Part shown: piece by piece, positions 1-6,935 of the stretch | Numbering within the stretch: position 1 is the stretch's first letter | How the letters are laid out: every line of letters begins with the position of its first letter | Assembly: GCA_934502905.1 (NCBI GenBank) | Contig: CAKSVK010000154.1 | Span: 1 to 8,232 of the forward strand | Reading direction: 5' to 3' | Source: an uncultured Chitinophagaceae bacterium | GTDB lineage: Bacteria > Bacteroidota > Bacteroidia > Chitinophagales > Chitinophagaceae | Length of the DNA stretch: 8,232 nucleotides | Translations under genes and position numbers: made by a program | The notes under the pieces: generated by a model | Told to the model about the DNA's origin: nothing | Database searches by the model: none | Seen by the model: the letters and a program-made list of their open reading frames with translations, nothing else

Positions 1-956
1 CCTGTATACGTATTAGCAGTAGCGGTAGTGGTTCCCAATATATCTATAGCAGGCATACCTGCAGATGAAGAGCTTATGGCAACGGAGGGAGCGGCGCCGT
101 AAGTTAGTTCAATTCCATGCCCGGTTGTTGATTTTCCGTACATGGTAATTTTGCCGGCCCCGGATTCAATCCGCAATTTTCCCTGCGAGGTAATACCCGG
201 GTAAGCATTATTGTTGCTGGTGGAGCCCCGAAGAATGATATCACCTCCATTACTTTGCAACGACACCAAGGCGCCTGTACCGGCACGGGGGCCTAAGGTA
301 AGTCCGCCCAACGTATTGGCATTATAAGCAGTTCCATTGGATCCGTTCCACGCAAAACCATCCGGGATACCGTCGCCGCTGATCCCGCCATTGGCGCCGT
401 TGTCTGGTCCACCGGCCATTATTATTTTGCCTCCATTTGATATCAAACTAACACCGGCACCCGTAGCTATATAATCACTTACTACGCCTCCCTGGCTGTT
501 ATCGGCGTCAGCCCACAGAATAATATTCAGTGCGCCGGTAGTCGAACTGATGCTTACATTCTGATTGATCCAAACAGGTCCAATATCTCTAAATGTCAAG
601 GATGCAGCTGCACCTGCTGTTTTGCTAATGCTGGAATTAATAGTAGTACCAACGCTGGTGTTGTTCACGATTACACTAGTGCCTGTATTTAAATAACCCG
701 TAATGACACTTGTATTGATATTGGCAGTATTGGTAACGTTAATGGTTACAGGATTACTCCCTGATGTAGTCCAATTAGTGCCGGAAGTACCGGTTTGACC
801 GGAGGTTGAAATTGTCAGGGTTTGTCCGGAAGCATTGAGTAAAAACGCAGAAAAGAAGAGGAGCAATTTGCCCTTCAAAAATAATTGCTTAAAATAATTC
901 CGGCGCAAATCATCAATACACACATAGGTGTGTTGCAGGAATAAGGAAATTGTCAT
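1..956 (-). CDS. Large secreted beta-strand-repeat adhesin, N-terminal part (3' end outside window)
   Basis: An uninterrupted minus-strand reading frame runs from an ATG at 956 to the window edge: 318 codons plus two bases, no stop. Residues about 30-44 form a hydrophobic signal-peptide core (LLLFFSAFLLNASGQ), with likely cleavage near NASG/QT. The n-region before it is unusually long, about 29 residues. The mature part is rich in Gly, Asn, Ser and Thr with short alternating beta-strand patterns, for example NIILWADAD (144-152), SLISNGGKIIMAGG (170-183), SLQSNGGDIILRG (232-244) and LRIESGAGKITM (261-272). This spaced 'NGG-x-I' style is typical of right-handed beta-helix surface proteins of the filamentous-haemagglutinin type in Bacteroidota, so export and a role in adhesion are inferred. 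Proteins of this class are often very long and may end in a type IX secretion sorting domain, which cannot be seen here. The exact family is uncertain. No strong Shine-Dalgarno sequence precedes the start. A TTG at 876-878 would give a signal peptide of ordinary length and is an alternative start. Confidence 0.82.
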   Translation of the reverse strand, partial: MTISLFLQHTYVCIDDLRRNYFKQLFLKGKLLLFFSAFLLNASGQTLTISTSGQTGTSGTNWTTSGSNPVTINVTNTANINTSVITGYLNTGTSVIVNNTSVGTTINSSISKTAGAAASLTFRDIGPVWINQNVSISSTTGALNIILWADADNSQGGVVSDYIATGAGVSLISNGGKIIMAGGPDNGANGGISGDGIPDGFAWNGSNGTAYNANTLGGLTLGPRAGTGALVSLQSNGGDIILRGSTSNNNAYPGITSQGKLRIESGAGKITMYGKSTTGHGIELTYGAAPSVAISSSSAGMPAIDILGTTTATANTYT

Positions 957-990
957 GGGAATTAGATTTTAGTTGTAGGTAGACTTTTAC

Positions 991-1006
991 GCATAAAACT
1001 TTATGC
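991..1006. promoter_or_regulatory. Dyad-symmetric site upstream of the adhesin start
   Basis: The sequence gcataaaactttatgc has perfect 7-bp inverted arms (991-997 and 1000-1006) around a 2-bp centre. The centre is too small for an RNA hairpin using the full arms, so a protein-binding dyad is the more natural reading. It lies 35 bp upstream of the adhesin ATG and just downstream of the small ORF at 1020-1097. A binding role is inference, since AT-rich palindromes of this size can arise by chance. Confidence 0.3.
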
Positions 1007-1019
1007 AAGAGGAATTCAA

Positions 1020-1097
1020 TTAACTAAAGCTGAAAGTATATTTATACACGGCAGTAAATGTAGTAGCCGGCAAGGCAGCCAGTAAGAAATTTTTCAT
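1020..1097 (-). CDS. Possible 25-residue leader peptide or upstream ORF
   Basis: An ATG at 1097 opens a 25-codon frame ending in TAA at 1020-1022. The peptide begins MKNFLLAALPATTF, a Lys-positive start followed by a short hydrophobic stretch, and ends with aromatic and Ser residues (TFSFS). It lies between a candidate promoter (1120-1146) and the adhesin start, ending 63 bp before that start. It could be a translated leader, a small membrane or secreted peptide, or a chance ORF. I recognise no family. Being short and unsupported by homology, it is listed only as a possibility. Confidence 0.2.
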   Translation of the reverse strand: MKNFLLAALPATTFTAVYKYTFSFS

Positions 1098-1119
1098 AAT
1101 AGGATATTTTTACAGTATG

Positions 1120-1146
1120 TAAAGATATTCACGGGTGGTGCGGCAA
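1120..1146 (-). promoter_or_regulatory. Candidate Bacteroidota-type promoter for the adhesin unit
   Basis: On the minus strand TTG (1146-1144) is followed after 16 bp by TATCTTTA (1127-1120). The Bacteroidota consensus is TTTG or TTG, then roughly 17-23 bp, then TAnnTTTG. The match has one mismatch in the -7 element and a spacer at the short end. It would start transcription about 20 nt upstream of the small ORF at 1097 and about 160 nt upstream of the adhesin ATG. The TTG overlaps the T-tract of the candidate terminator, so the two readings share bases. Confidence 0.3.
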
Positions 1147-1167
1147 AAAATAGACCCCGGGGTCCTA
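1145..1167 (-). terminator. Candidate intrinsic terminator of the glycerate kinase/membrane protein unit
   Basis: Read on the minus strand, the palindrome gaccccggggtc (1153-1164) can fold as GACC/GGTC around a CCGG loop, extended by two A-T pairs past a one-base bulge. It is followed by TA and then six T residues (1150-1145). This is the order expected of a Rho-independent terminator for minus-strand transcription. It lies about 185 bp after the stop codon of the upstream membrane-protein gene. A second small palindrome, cctaatttagg (1164-1174), abuts it. The stem is short, so confidence is moderate. Confidence 0.42.
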
Positions 1168-1351
1168 ATTTAGGGCCATAGTTACAGGTGAGCCTGGAAT
1201 CCTTATAATAATTATCCCGTGCTCCGGGTGATTACATCCCATATGTACGTCCATTTTAAATAGGTACTCTCGTTAAAAAGAGGGCGTGAATTGCAGAATA
1301 GCAGCTACGGATACGGCCTGGTATGCGCTTAACAACCAATCAACACTCTAC

Positions 1352-2080
1352 TCAAAAAGATATCGCACCGGTATACCACAGTACACACACAATGATCAAA
1401 ATCGATATGACAATCCCCCCCGCAACAGTTGCGATATAACTTTTCCCGTCAAACACAAGTGTCTTTCTATTAATGTAGAAGTTGACAAAGACAGTATCGT
1501 TAATTCTCAGGTCGGGACGGAACGTTTTTATTCCACGAATAAAATGTGCACGTAATTCACGGTGATTCCCCGAGAAATAACTATACCCTGCATCTGTCTG
1601 TACGTTGACAATAATATGTTTACCATCTTTCACCACCTTCAGCACAGGCGGTCCCTTCTGCATAGTCGGTATACGGTAGGGCGTAACACTATACACATCA
1701 CCCAAAAAACGGTTATCATTCCGCTGCAGGTCTTTATATCTTATGGAACTGGAGCTGCTATCTTTATGACGGTAATGAATACCCTCCGCATCCACTTTTA
1801 TGGCTACCACCGCTTTCGGTCGAACCGACCGGATATACCTGGCCAGTAACCAGGTGAGCACTATCAGTATCGGATATACGATTAAAAAAACAATCGGCTT
1901 CGTTTGCGGCAGTTTCCCGTAATAAGGGTCATATGCTATTGCAACAGGCAATCCATACAGGCAAATCACTAAAACAGTTCCAATCAAAACCAACACTGCA
2001 CGTATTACCCATGTCAAAGCATGGTGCGGAACAGAAACCATCTCCGGAAAATTATGCCTGTTGAAGTCTGTTTGCATCAT
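1352..2080 (-). CDS. Three-helix membrane protein of unknown function, coupled to glycerate kinase
   Basis: This 242-residue protein is not one I recognise by name. Membrane segments are visible at about 23-49 (WVIRAVLVLIGTVLVICLYG and following), 63-83 and 215-239, the last close to the C-terminus. Between the second and third lies a soluble domain of about 130 residues with alternating beta-type stretches (AIKVDAEGIHYRHK, VLKVVKDGKHIIVNV), a run of five serines at 108-112 and a charged probable helix near 173-187 (RELRAHFIRGIKTF). Two N-terminal helices plus such a domain faintly recalls membrane proteins carrying bacterial PH-like domains, but this is only a resemblance. The start ATG follows the TGA of the glycerate kinase gene with no gap (TGAATGATG), which points to translational coupling in one transcript. 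A second ATG directly follows, so Met1 or Met2 may be used. Confidence 0.75.
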   Translation of the reverse strand: MMQTDFNRHNFPEMVSVPHHALTWVIRAVLVLIGTVLVICLYGLPVAIAYDPYYGKLPQTKPIVFLIVYPILIVLTWLLARYIRSVRPKAVVAIKVDAEGIHYRHKDSSSSSIRYKDLQRNDNRFLGDVYSVTPYRIPTMQKGPPVLKVVKDGKHIIVNVQTDAGYSYFSGNHRELRAHFIRGIKTFRPDLRINDTVFVNFYINRKTLVFDGKSYIATVAGGIVISILIIVCVLWYTGAISF

Positions 2081-3394
2081 TCAATCTTTCAGTCCTATAA
2101 CAATATCCATCACATTGGTCTGGGTGGGTCCGGTAATGACCAGTCCGCCGGTTTGCCCGAAAAAAGTATACGCATCGTTGTTGTCCAGGTAGGTTTGAAT
2201 ATTCAGATTGTTTTGCAACGATTGATAGGCCACATCAACATCTGAGATAGCTCCTGCGGCATCAGTGGGGCCATCTGTTCCGTCTGTTCCTCCTGATAAT
2301 ACGGTGGTATTTTCAAAACCTTTATCCTGCATCACCGCCAACGCTGCCAAGGCAAACTGTTGGTTGCGTCCGCCTTTTCCACTTCCTTTCACCACTACAG
2401 TCGGTTCACCACCCCACAACAGGCAGGTACCTGCGGGACTGTCTTTCAGCTCTGATACAAAACGTCCCGCCTGCGTTTCCGCGTCGCCTGCAAGCGGGGG
2501 GGATAGTATCTTTGCCCGGTAACCTATTTCCCTAGCCTTGGCCGCCGCGGCTTCCAGCGCTATATCATTGGTAGCTACCAATACATTTTTTACTTTATCA
2601 AAAACCGGGTCCCCTGTTACAGGCGTGTCAGGTATCTCAAACCTTAATCCCCTTTCTATCCATTCGCGGGCTTTCTCAGGAAGCTTTTCTGTCAATCCAT
2701 ATTTTTCCAGAACGGCAGATGTATCTTCGAAACTGCTGTCATCGGCTACCGTTAGTCCACTGGCTATCACCGACAGATCATCTCCCGGAACATCACTTAA
2801 TACCAGGGAAAAGACGGGGGCTTCCGTATATCGGACTAACTGTCCTCCCTTTATACGAGACAAATGTTTCCGTACCGTATTCATTTCATCGATAGCTGCA
2901 CCGCAGTGAAGTAAAAGAGTAAATACCTGTTGCAAATCCTCCAGCGAAACGCCGGGAGGATGGTCAGCAAGCAAAGAAGACGCGCCTCCGCTGATCAATA
3001 GCAACACCACATCGTTGGGGTCTGTGTCCTGCAGCAGCGATACCACTTCCTTTCCTGCCGTCACACTGTTTTCATCCGGCACAGGGTGGGCTGCTTCAAT
3101 AGTAGTGAAATACCTTAGCGGCAGACCATGATCGTATTTGGTAACAACCAGGCCCTTTGTAATACGTTCTCCCAATATCTTTTCTGTTTCCAAAGCCATG
3201 GCAGCCGCAGCCTTGCCGGCAGCGATCACCACTATTCTTTGACCTGCATCAACAAATAATGTTTGGTCGCCGATGCGCAGCTGATCGTCATTGAATTGCA
3301 GGAAACGCGGCATGAACCGCCCCGGGGTTACGGCAGCAACACCGGCTGTAAATATCGATAGGGCATTTGCTCGCGACATGCCCGAAATTAACAT
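2081..3394 (-). CDS. gckA: Glycerate 2-kinase, MOFRL family (GckA/TtuD type)
   Basis: It phosphorylates D-glycerate with ATP, giving 2-phosphoglycerate in this enzyme class, and so links glycerate from glyoxylate, serine or sugar-acid breakdown to lower glycolysis. It is a cytoplasmic enzyme. The 437 residues match the family length. The N-terminal domain shows AAGKAAAAM (58-66), whose Lys61 corresponds to the conserved active-site lysine, then SGGASSLL (135-142), NTVRKHLSRIKGG (172-184) and LSDVPGDD (199-206). The C-terminal MOFRL domain shows WGGEPTV (327-333), GKGGRNQQ (339-346, with the conserved Arg343), SGGTDGTDGPTDAAGA (367-382) and GPTQTNVMD (422-430). All expected motifs are intact. 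Older annotations often call this family hydroxypyruvate reductase. Met1 or Met6 could be the start. The stop codon abuts the start of the membrane-protein gene at 2080, and the gene is divergent from fadN across about 150 bp. Confidence 0.93.
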   Translation of the reverse strand: MLISGMSRANALSIFTAGVAAVTPGRFMPRFLQFNDDQLRIGDQTLFVDAGQRIVVIAAGKAAAAMALETEKILGERITKGLVVTKYDHGLPLRYFTTIEAAHPVPDENSVTAGKEVVSLLQDTDPNDVVLLLISGGASSLLADHPPGVSLEDLQQVFTLLLHCGAAIDEMNTVRKHLSRIKGGQLVRYTEAPVFSLVLSDVPGDDLSVIASGLTVADDSSFEDTSAVLEKYGLTEKLPEKAREWIERGLRFEIPDTPVTGDPVFDKVKNVLVATNDIALEAAAAKAREIGYRAKILSPPLAGDAETQAGRFVSELKDSPAGTCLLWGGEPTVVVKGSGKGGRNQQFALAALAVMQDKGFENTTVLSGGTDGTDGPTDAAGAISDVDVAYQSLQNNLNIQTYLDNNDAYTFFGQTGGLVITGPTQTNVMDIVIGLKD

Positions 3395-3453
3395 TAGTTT
3401 TTAATCCCGCCACCCCTCGTTTCTCAACCTATTTTATCTTACCTTCGATACAG

Positions 3454-3475
3454 ATTAGTTGTTTAGCTAACTAAT
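3454..3475. promoter_or_regulatory. Candidate MarR/TetR-type operator between glycerate kinase and fadN
   Basis: Two nested palindromes are visible: ATTAGTT (3454-3460) with AACTAAT (3469-3475) as perfect 7-bp inverted arms across 8 bp, and the perfect 8-mer TTAGCTAA (3463-3470) inside, with a centre two bases away. The TTAG/CTAA content and overall size resemble MarR-family operators. MarR or TetR regulators commonly control beta-oxidation genes, including those of Bacteroidota. The site lies 68 bp upstream of the fadN ATG and 60 bp upstream of the glycerate kinase ATG, so it could act on either gene. Downstream bases AATTTTTG (3473-3480) differ by one base from the -7 consensus TAnnTTTG, but no well-spaced -33 element was seen. 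No regulator gene is present in the window. Confidence 0.45.
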
Positions 3476-3543
3476 TTTTGCTTGCAGAATTGAATCATTG
3501 CCGTTATCGCAAGCTTCCATTTTATGGTCAATCAAAATATTAT

Positions 3544-5955
3544 ATGAAACGGACTATCAAAAACGTTGCTGTTCTGGGTTCGGGAGTAATGGGTTCCCGC
3601 ATTGCCTGTCATTTTGCCGGTACCGGCTCCCACGTATTGTTGCTGGATATAGCACCCACTGAACTAACCGACGCAGAAAAAGCAAAAGGGCTTACCCTGG
3701 AACACCCGGCAGTGAGAAACAGGATTGTGAACGAAGCATTGACTGCAGCAGTGAAATCCAATCCATCGCCGGTATATACGCAGGACGTTGTTAAAAAAAT
3801 AAAGACGGGGAACTTTACGGACAATATGAAAGATATTGCCGGATGCGACTGGATCATAGAAGTGGTGGTGGAAAGACTGGACATCAAACAATCTATTCTT
3901 GCAGAGGTGGATAAATATCGCAAGTCCGGCACATTAATCACATCCAACACTTCCGGAATTCCGATCCACCTTATGGCAGAAGGCAGGAGCGAAGATTTTA
4001 AAAAGCATTTTTGCGGCACACATTTTTTCAACCCGCCGCGTTACCTGAAACTGCTTGAGATCATTCCGACACCCTATACCGATAAATCCGTTGTTGACTT
4101 CCTTTTGCATTACGGAGACCTTTTCCTGGGCAAAACAACTGTGCTTTGTAAGGATACGCCGGCGTTTATTGCTAACCGTGTGGGCGTATACAGCATAGCC
4201 GCTATTTTCAAGCTGGTGGAAAAGCTGGAACTGACCATTGATGAAGTAGAAGCATTAACAGGCCCTGTGCTGGGCAGACCTAAATCCGCTACCTTCCGTA
4301 CAGCAGACGTGGTGGGTATAGATACCCTGGTGAAAGTAGCGAAAGGCGTATATGAAAACTGCCCGGATGATGAAGCCAGGGAAACTTTTATACTTCCTGC
4401 ATGGGTAGAAAAGCTGGTGGAAAACAAATGGCTGGGCGACAAGACCGGACAGGGATTCTTCAAAAAAGTTAAATCTGCAGAAGGTAAGTCGGAAATACTG
4501 GTACTGAATATTTCCACCATGGAATATGAACCCAGAAAAAAGCCAAAATTCACTACCCTGGAAGCAGCTAAACCAATTGACGATCTGAAGCAACGTATTA
4601 AAATGTTGCTGGCAGGACAGGATAAAGCCGGCGAGTTTTACCGCCAGTTCCACTACGCATTATTTTCTTATGTATCGCATCGTATTCCCGAAATATCAGA
4701 TGAAGCCTACCGCATAGACGATGCCATGAAGGCCGGGTTTGGCTGGGAAATAGGCGCTTTTGAAACCTGGGATGTGCTGGGTGTAGAAAAAGCGACGAAG
4801 GCTTTAAAAGATGCAGGCTATACGGTAGCCCCATGGGTGGAAGAAATGCTGGCTGCAGGCAATACTTCCTTCTACATAATTGAAAATGGCAAAAGGCTTT
4901 GCTATTCACCCACCACAAAACAATATGTATCGGTAGTGGATGAAAAAACAGCAGATGCCTTTATCATCATGAAAAACTTTGCCGGCCAAACGGTATGGAA
5001 AAACAGCGCCGCCAATGTGTATCACCTGGGTGATGATGTATTGGGACTGGAATGGCATACCAAAATGGGGACCATCGGTGGTGAAGTACTGGAAGGCATT
5101 CACAAAGCAATTGGGCTGGCGGAGGAAAAGTATAAAGGTGTGGTGATTGCCAACGATGCCCAGAACTTTTCGGCCGGTGCCAATGTGGGTATGATATTCA
5201 TGTTTGCCATCGAGCAGGAATATGATGAGCTGGATATGGCGATCCGCCAGTTCCAGAATGCTATGACGAGGGCACGCTTTTCCAGTGTGCCGGTAGTGGT
5301 AGCGCCGCATGCACTCACCCTCGGAGGCGCCTGCGAACTGAGCCTGCATAGCGACAAAGTGGTTCCCGCCGCGGAGTCCTATATCGGGCTGGTAGAGCTG
5401 GGCGTAGGATTGATTCCCGGCGGTGGCGGCACCAAAGAATTTGCATTACGTGCTGCAGATGAATTACATGCCGATGAGCCAGATAATAATACGCTCAATA
5501 AGCGCTTCAGGACCATTGCTACCGCATCGGTTTCTACAAGTGCCTACGAAGCATTTGATCTTGGTATCCTGCGAAAAGGGCTGGACGAAGTGATCGTGAA
5601 CCAGGACAGACGTATAGCTGCCGCCAAAAGAAGCGTAATCGACATTTATGATAACGGGTACGTGACACCGGTACCCCGTACAGATATTAAAGTATTAGGC
5701 AGGCTGGGCCTGGGCGCACTTTATGCCGGTATCAATGGTATGTGGCGCGCCCACTATGCTACCGATCACGATGTGGTAGTGGCTAAAAAGTTGGCCTATG
5801 TAATGTGCGGCGGCGATCTGAGCGAACCTGCTTATGTAAGTGAGCAATACCTGCTGGACCTGGAGCGGGAAGCCTTCCTGAGCCTCTGCGGTGAAAGAAA
5901 AACACTGGAACGCATCCAGAGTGTGCTGAAGGGTGGAAAACCGATCAGGAATTAG
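3544..5955 (+). CDS. fadN: FadN-type bifunctional 3-hydroxyacyl-CoA dehydrogenase/enoyl-CoA hydratase
   Basis: It hydrates trans-2-enoyl-CoA and oxidises the L-3-hydroxyacyl-CoA with NAD, the two middle steps of fatty-acid beta-oxidation, in the cytoplasm. From the ATG at 3544 it has 803 residues. The dehydrogenase domain comes first: NAD-binding GSGVMG (12-17), SNTSG (134-138), catalytic His160 in CGTHFFNPP, Glu172 in LLEI, and ANRVG (210-214). The hydratase domain is C-terminal: SAGANV (543-548) for the oxyanion hole, and the two catalytic glutamates E598 (GGACEL) and E618 (GLVELGVGLIPGGGG). This order is the reverse of FadB/FadJ and matches Bacillus FadN in order and length. The frame is open back to a TTG at 3478, but the ATG puts the nucleotide-binding strand at residues 5-11 as usual. 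The UTR is A-rich without a Shine-Dalgarno, and a 7-codon ORF (3524-3547) overlaps the ATG. No thiolase or acyl-CoA dehydrogenase gene follows; the next gene is convergent. Confidence 0.95.
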   Translation: MKRTIKNVAVLGSGVMGSRIACHFAGTGSHVLLLDIAPTELTDAEKAKGLTLEHPAVRNRIVNEALTAAVKSNPSPVYTQDVVKKIKTGNFTDNMKDIAGCDWIIEVVVERLDIKQSILAEVDKYRKSGTLITSNTSGIPIHLMAEGRSEDFKKHFCGTHFFNPPRYLKLLEIIPTPYTDKSVVDFLLHYGDLFLGKTTVLCKDTPAFIANRVGVYSIAAIFKLVEKLELTIDEVEALTGPVLGRPKSATFRTADVVGIDTLVKVAKGVYENCPDDEARETFILPAWVEKLVENKWLGDKTGQGFFKKVKSAEGKSEILVLNISTMEYEPRKKPKFTTLEAAKPIDDLKQRIKMLLAGQDKAGEFYRQFHYALFSYVSHRIPEISDEAYRIDDAMKAGFGWEIGAFETWDVLGVEKATKALKDAGYTVAPWVEEMLAAGNTSFYIIENGKRLCYSPTTKQYVSVVDEKTADAFIIMKNFAGQTVWKNSAANVYHLGDDVLGLEWHTKMGTIGGEVLEGIHKAIGLAEEKYKGVVIANDAQNFSAGANVGMIFMFAIEQEYDELDMAIRQFQNAMTRARFSSVPVVVAPHALTLGGACELSLHSDKVVPAAESYIGLVELGVGLIPGGGGTKEFALRAADELHADEPDNNTLNKRFRTIATASVSTSAYEAFDLGILRKGLDEVIVNQDRRIAAAKRSVIDIYDNGYVTPVPRTDIKVLGRLGLGALYAGINGMWRAHYATDHDVVVAKKLAYVMCGGDLSEPAYVSEQYLLDLEREAFLSLCGERKTLERIQSVLKGGKPIRN

Positions 5956-5960
5956 GAAGC

Positions 5961-6091
5961 CTGACAAGGTCAGTTGAACATCCTTACGGGAGATTTTCCC
6001 GCAGATACAGGCAGATTGTATGCAGAGAAAACACGTTCCCCGGATAATATATTTCCGGTCCTAAGCTGCGCGCTATCTAACAGCTTTAATT
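5961..6091. terminator. Convergent intergenic region with weak hairpins, possible termination zone
   Basis: Between the convergent ends of fadN (5955) and the membrane-protein gene (6096) lie several small inverted repeats: CTGAC/GTCAG at 5961-5973 with a 3-base loop; CGGGA/TCCCG at 5987-6001; CCGGA/TCCGG at 6040-6058; and AAGCTG/CAGCTT at 6063-6086 with a 12-base loop followed by TAATT. None has a strong T-tract on either strand, so no single one is a convincing intrinsic terminator. The position makes termination of both genes here likely. The hairpin-by-hairpin assignment is weak. Confidence 0.25.
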
Positions 6092-6095
6092 CACC

Positions 6096-6851
6096 CTATT
6101 CTTCGTCCTTATTAAGGGCGGGAATGGTTCTGCCTTTTACCAGCCATGCAACACCAAAGAATATGAGCATGATAGTTTCCATCAGGTATACGAACCAATA
6201 AGGTAACCATGCTGTTTTGCTCAGCGGAGTAAAGCTGTAGACAGCCAGTATTAAAAGGCTCGCGATCATACCGCATCCGCAAACGAGGTATAGTTTTCCC
6301 TCGCGGTCGGTCTTCAACTTCCTGGGTTCATCAGGATGCCTTCTGAAATTGATGATGCAAAAAACAGACATTGCCAGGAAAAACAGCGCTGCAAAAATCA
6401 GGTGCATGCTTCCGGCTCCTTCAGAGGCAACATAGATATGGATATTATCCGTGATTGGTTCGCCCGATCCCGTTGGTAGCGCCACAATGCCCAAAGCACA
6501 GCCTGCGGCAAAGGTAGCCAACCGGTTATCCGTCAGCCAATACCAGTAGTCCTTTCTCCTCTGCAGCGGATACCCTTTATAACAAAACAGGAAAATGGCA
6601 ACCGTTATCAATATGCCGGTAAAAATGGGACCGGCCGCGGTATAATAATAATGGCTGATGGAGGATTTTAAATTTGCGCCTGCCAGGTAAGGACGACTTT
6701 TTTCATCGTCGATAAACCTTGAGTCATTCAACAGGTCGAGCCCGTTTACAATGGAGTTAACACCCAGGCACAAAAAAGGCAATGTCAGGCCCAGGATACC
6801 TATCAACTTCCTGATGGCATGGTAAGAGATAACATAACTGGAAGCCGCCAT
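6096..6851 (-). CDS. Six-helix membrane protein, possibly DUF998-like
   Basis: This 251-residue protein has six hydrophobic segments, at about 13-32, 71-92, 109-127, 146-168, 187-207 and 215-239, with a short charged C-terminus (KDEE). The motif SSISHYYYT (63-71) before helix 2, LFCYKGYP (88-95) after it and ALPTG (124-128) at the end of helix 3 recall small six-helix proteins annotated DUF998 or Frag1/DRAM-like in Bacteroidota. That assignment rests on pattern memory only. No catalytic or transport motif was recognised, so no function is proposed. A 35-residue loop between helices 1 and 2 is probably extracytoplasmic. It is convergent with fadN. The DUF1801-like gene lies 84 bp upstream on the same strand, so cotranscription is possible. 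No clear promoter or Shine-Dalgarno was seen in that gap. Confidence 0.8.
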   Translation of the reverse strand: MAASSYVISYHAIRKLIGILGLTLPFLCLGVNSIVNGLDLLNDSRFIDDEKSRPYLAGANLKSSISHYYYTAAGPIFTGILITVAIFLFCYKGYPLQRRKDYWYWLTDNRLATFAAGCALGIVALPTGSGEPITDNIHIYVASEGAGSMHLIFAALFFLAMSVFCIINFRRHPDEPRKLKTDREGKLYLVCGCGMIASLLILAVYSFTPLSKTAWLPYWFVYLMETIMLIFFGVAWLVKGRTIPALNKDEE

Positions 6852-6935
6852 AACGAATATTTTACAGATGACGAATTATGTATGTTAACAGCAGAGCACG
6901 GCTTATGTTACCTTTTTGCAGACAACCTCCGGCAA

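Larger units (their letters stand above)
957..1351. other. Intergenic region upstream of the adhesin, about 395 bp
   Basis: This stretch separates the stop of the membrane-protein gene (1352) from the adhesin start (956). Both neighbours are on the minus strand, so it holds the 3' end of one unit and the 5' region of the next. Visible in minus-strand order are: a GC-rich palindrome with a T-tract (1145-1167), a candidate promoter (1120-1146), a 25-residue ORF (1020-1097) and a 16-bp dyad (991-1006). Nothing recognisable was seen in 1175-1351 apart from short chance ORFs. No known riboswitch or tRNA shape was recognised. Confidence 0.6.

Noticed and set aside
1165..1254. Minus-strand 29-residue ORF with ATG at 1254
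   Set aside because: It ends inside the terminator-like palindromes, lacks a nearby promoter-like element and has unremarkable composition, so chance is the best explanation.
957..1351. Invertible (phase-variable) promoter upstream of the adhesin
   Set aside because: Bacteroidota surface genes can be controlled this way, so I looked for matching inverted repeats flanking the promoter region. Only a 6-bp match (cgcata near 990, tatgcg near 1322) was found, which is within chance.
1286..1849. Plus-strand ORFs opposite the membrane-protein gene
   Set aside because: They lie antisense to a well-supported membrane protein, one uses a GTG start, and their translations show no domain or coherent composition.
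3478..3543. N-terminal extension of FadN from a TTG at 3478 (22 extra residues)
   Set aside because: It places a 22-residue tail without similarity to the family before the nucleotide-binding strand, and its codons cover the leader just after the operator-like palindrome, including an inverted repeat (gcttgc/gcaagc, 3480-3514). The ATG at 3544 fits the family start.
5974..6201. Plus-strand 75-residue ORF after fadN
   Set aside because: It begins with TTG, its second half is antisense to the C-terminus of the convergent membrane protein, and the translation shows no recognisable pattern.
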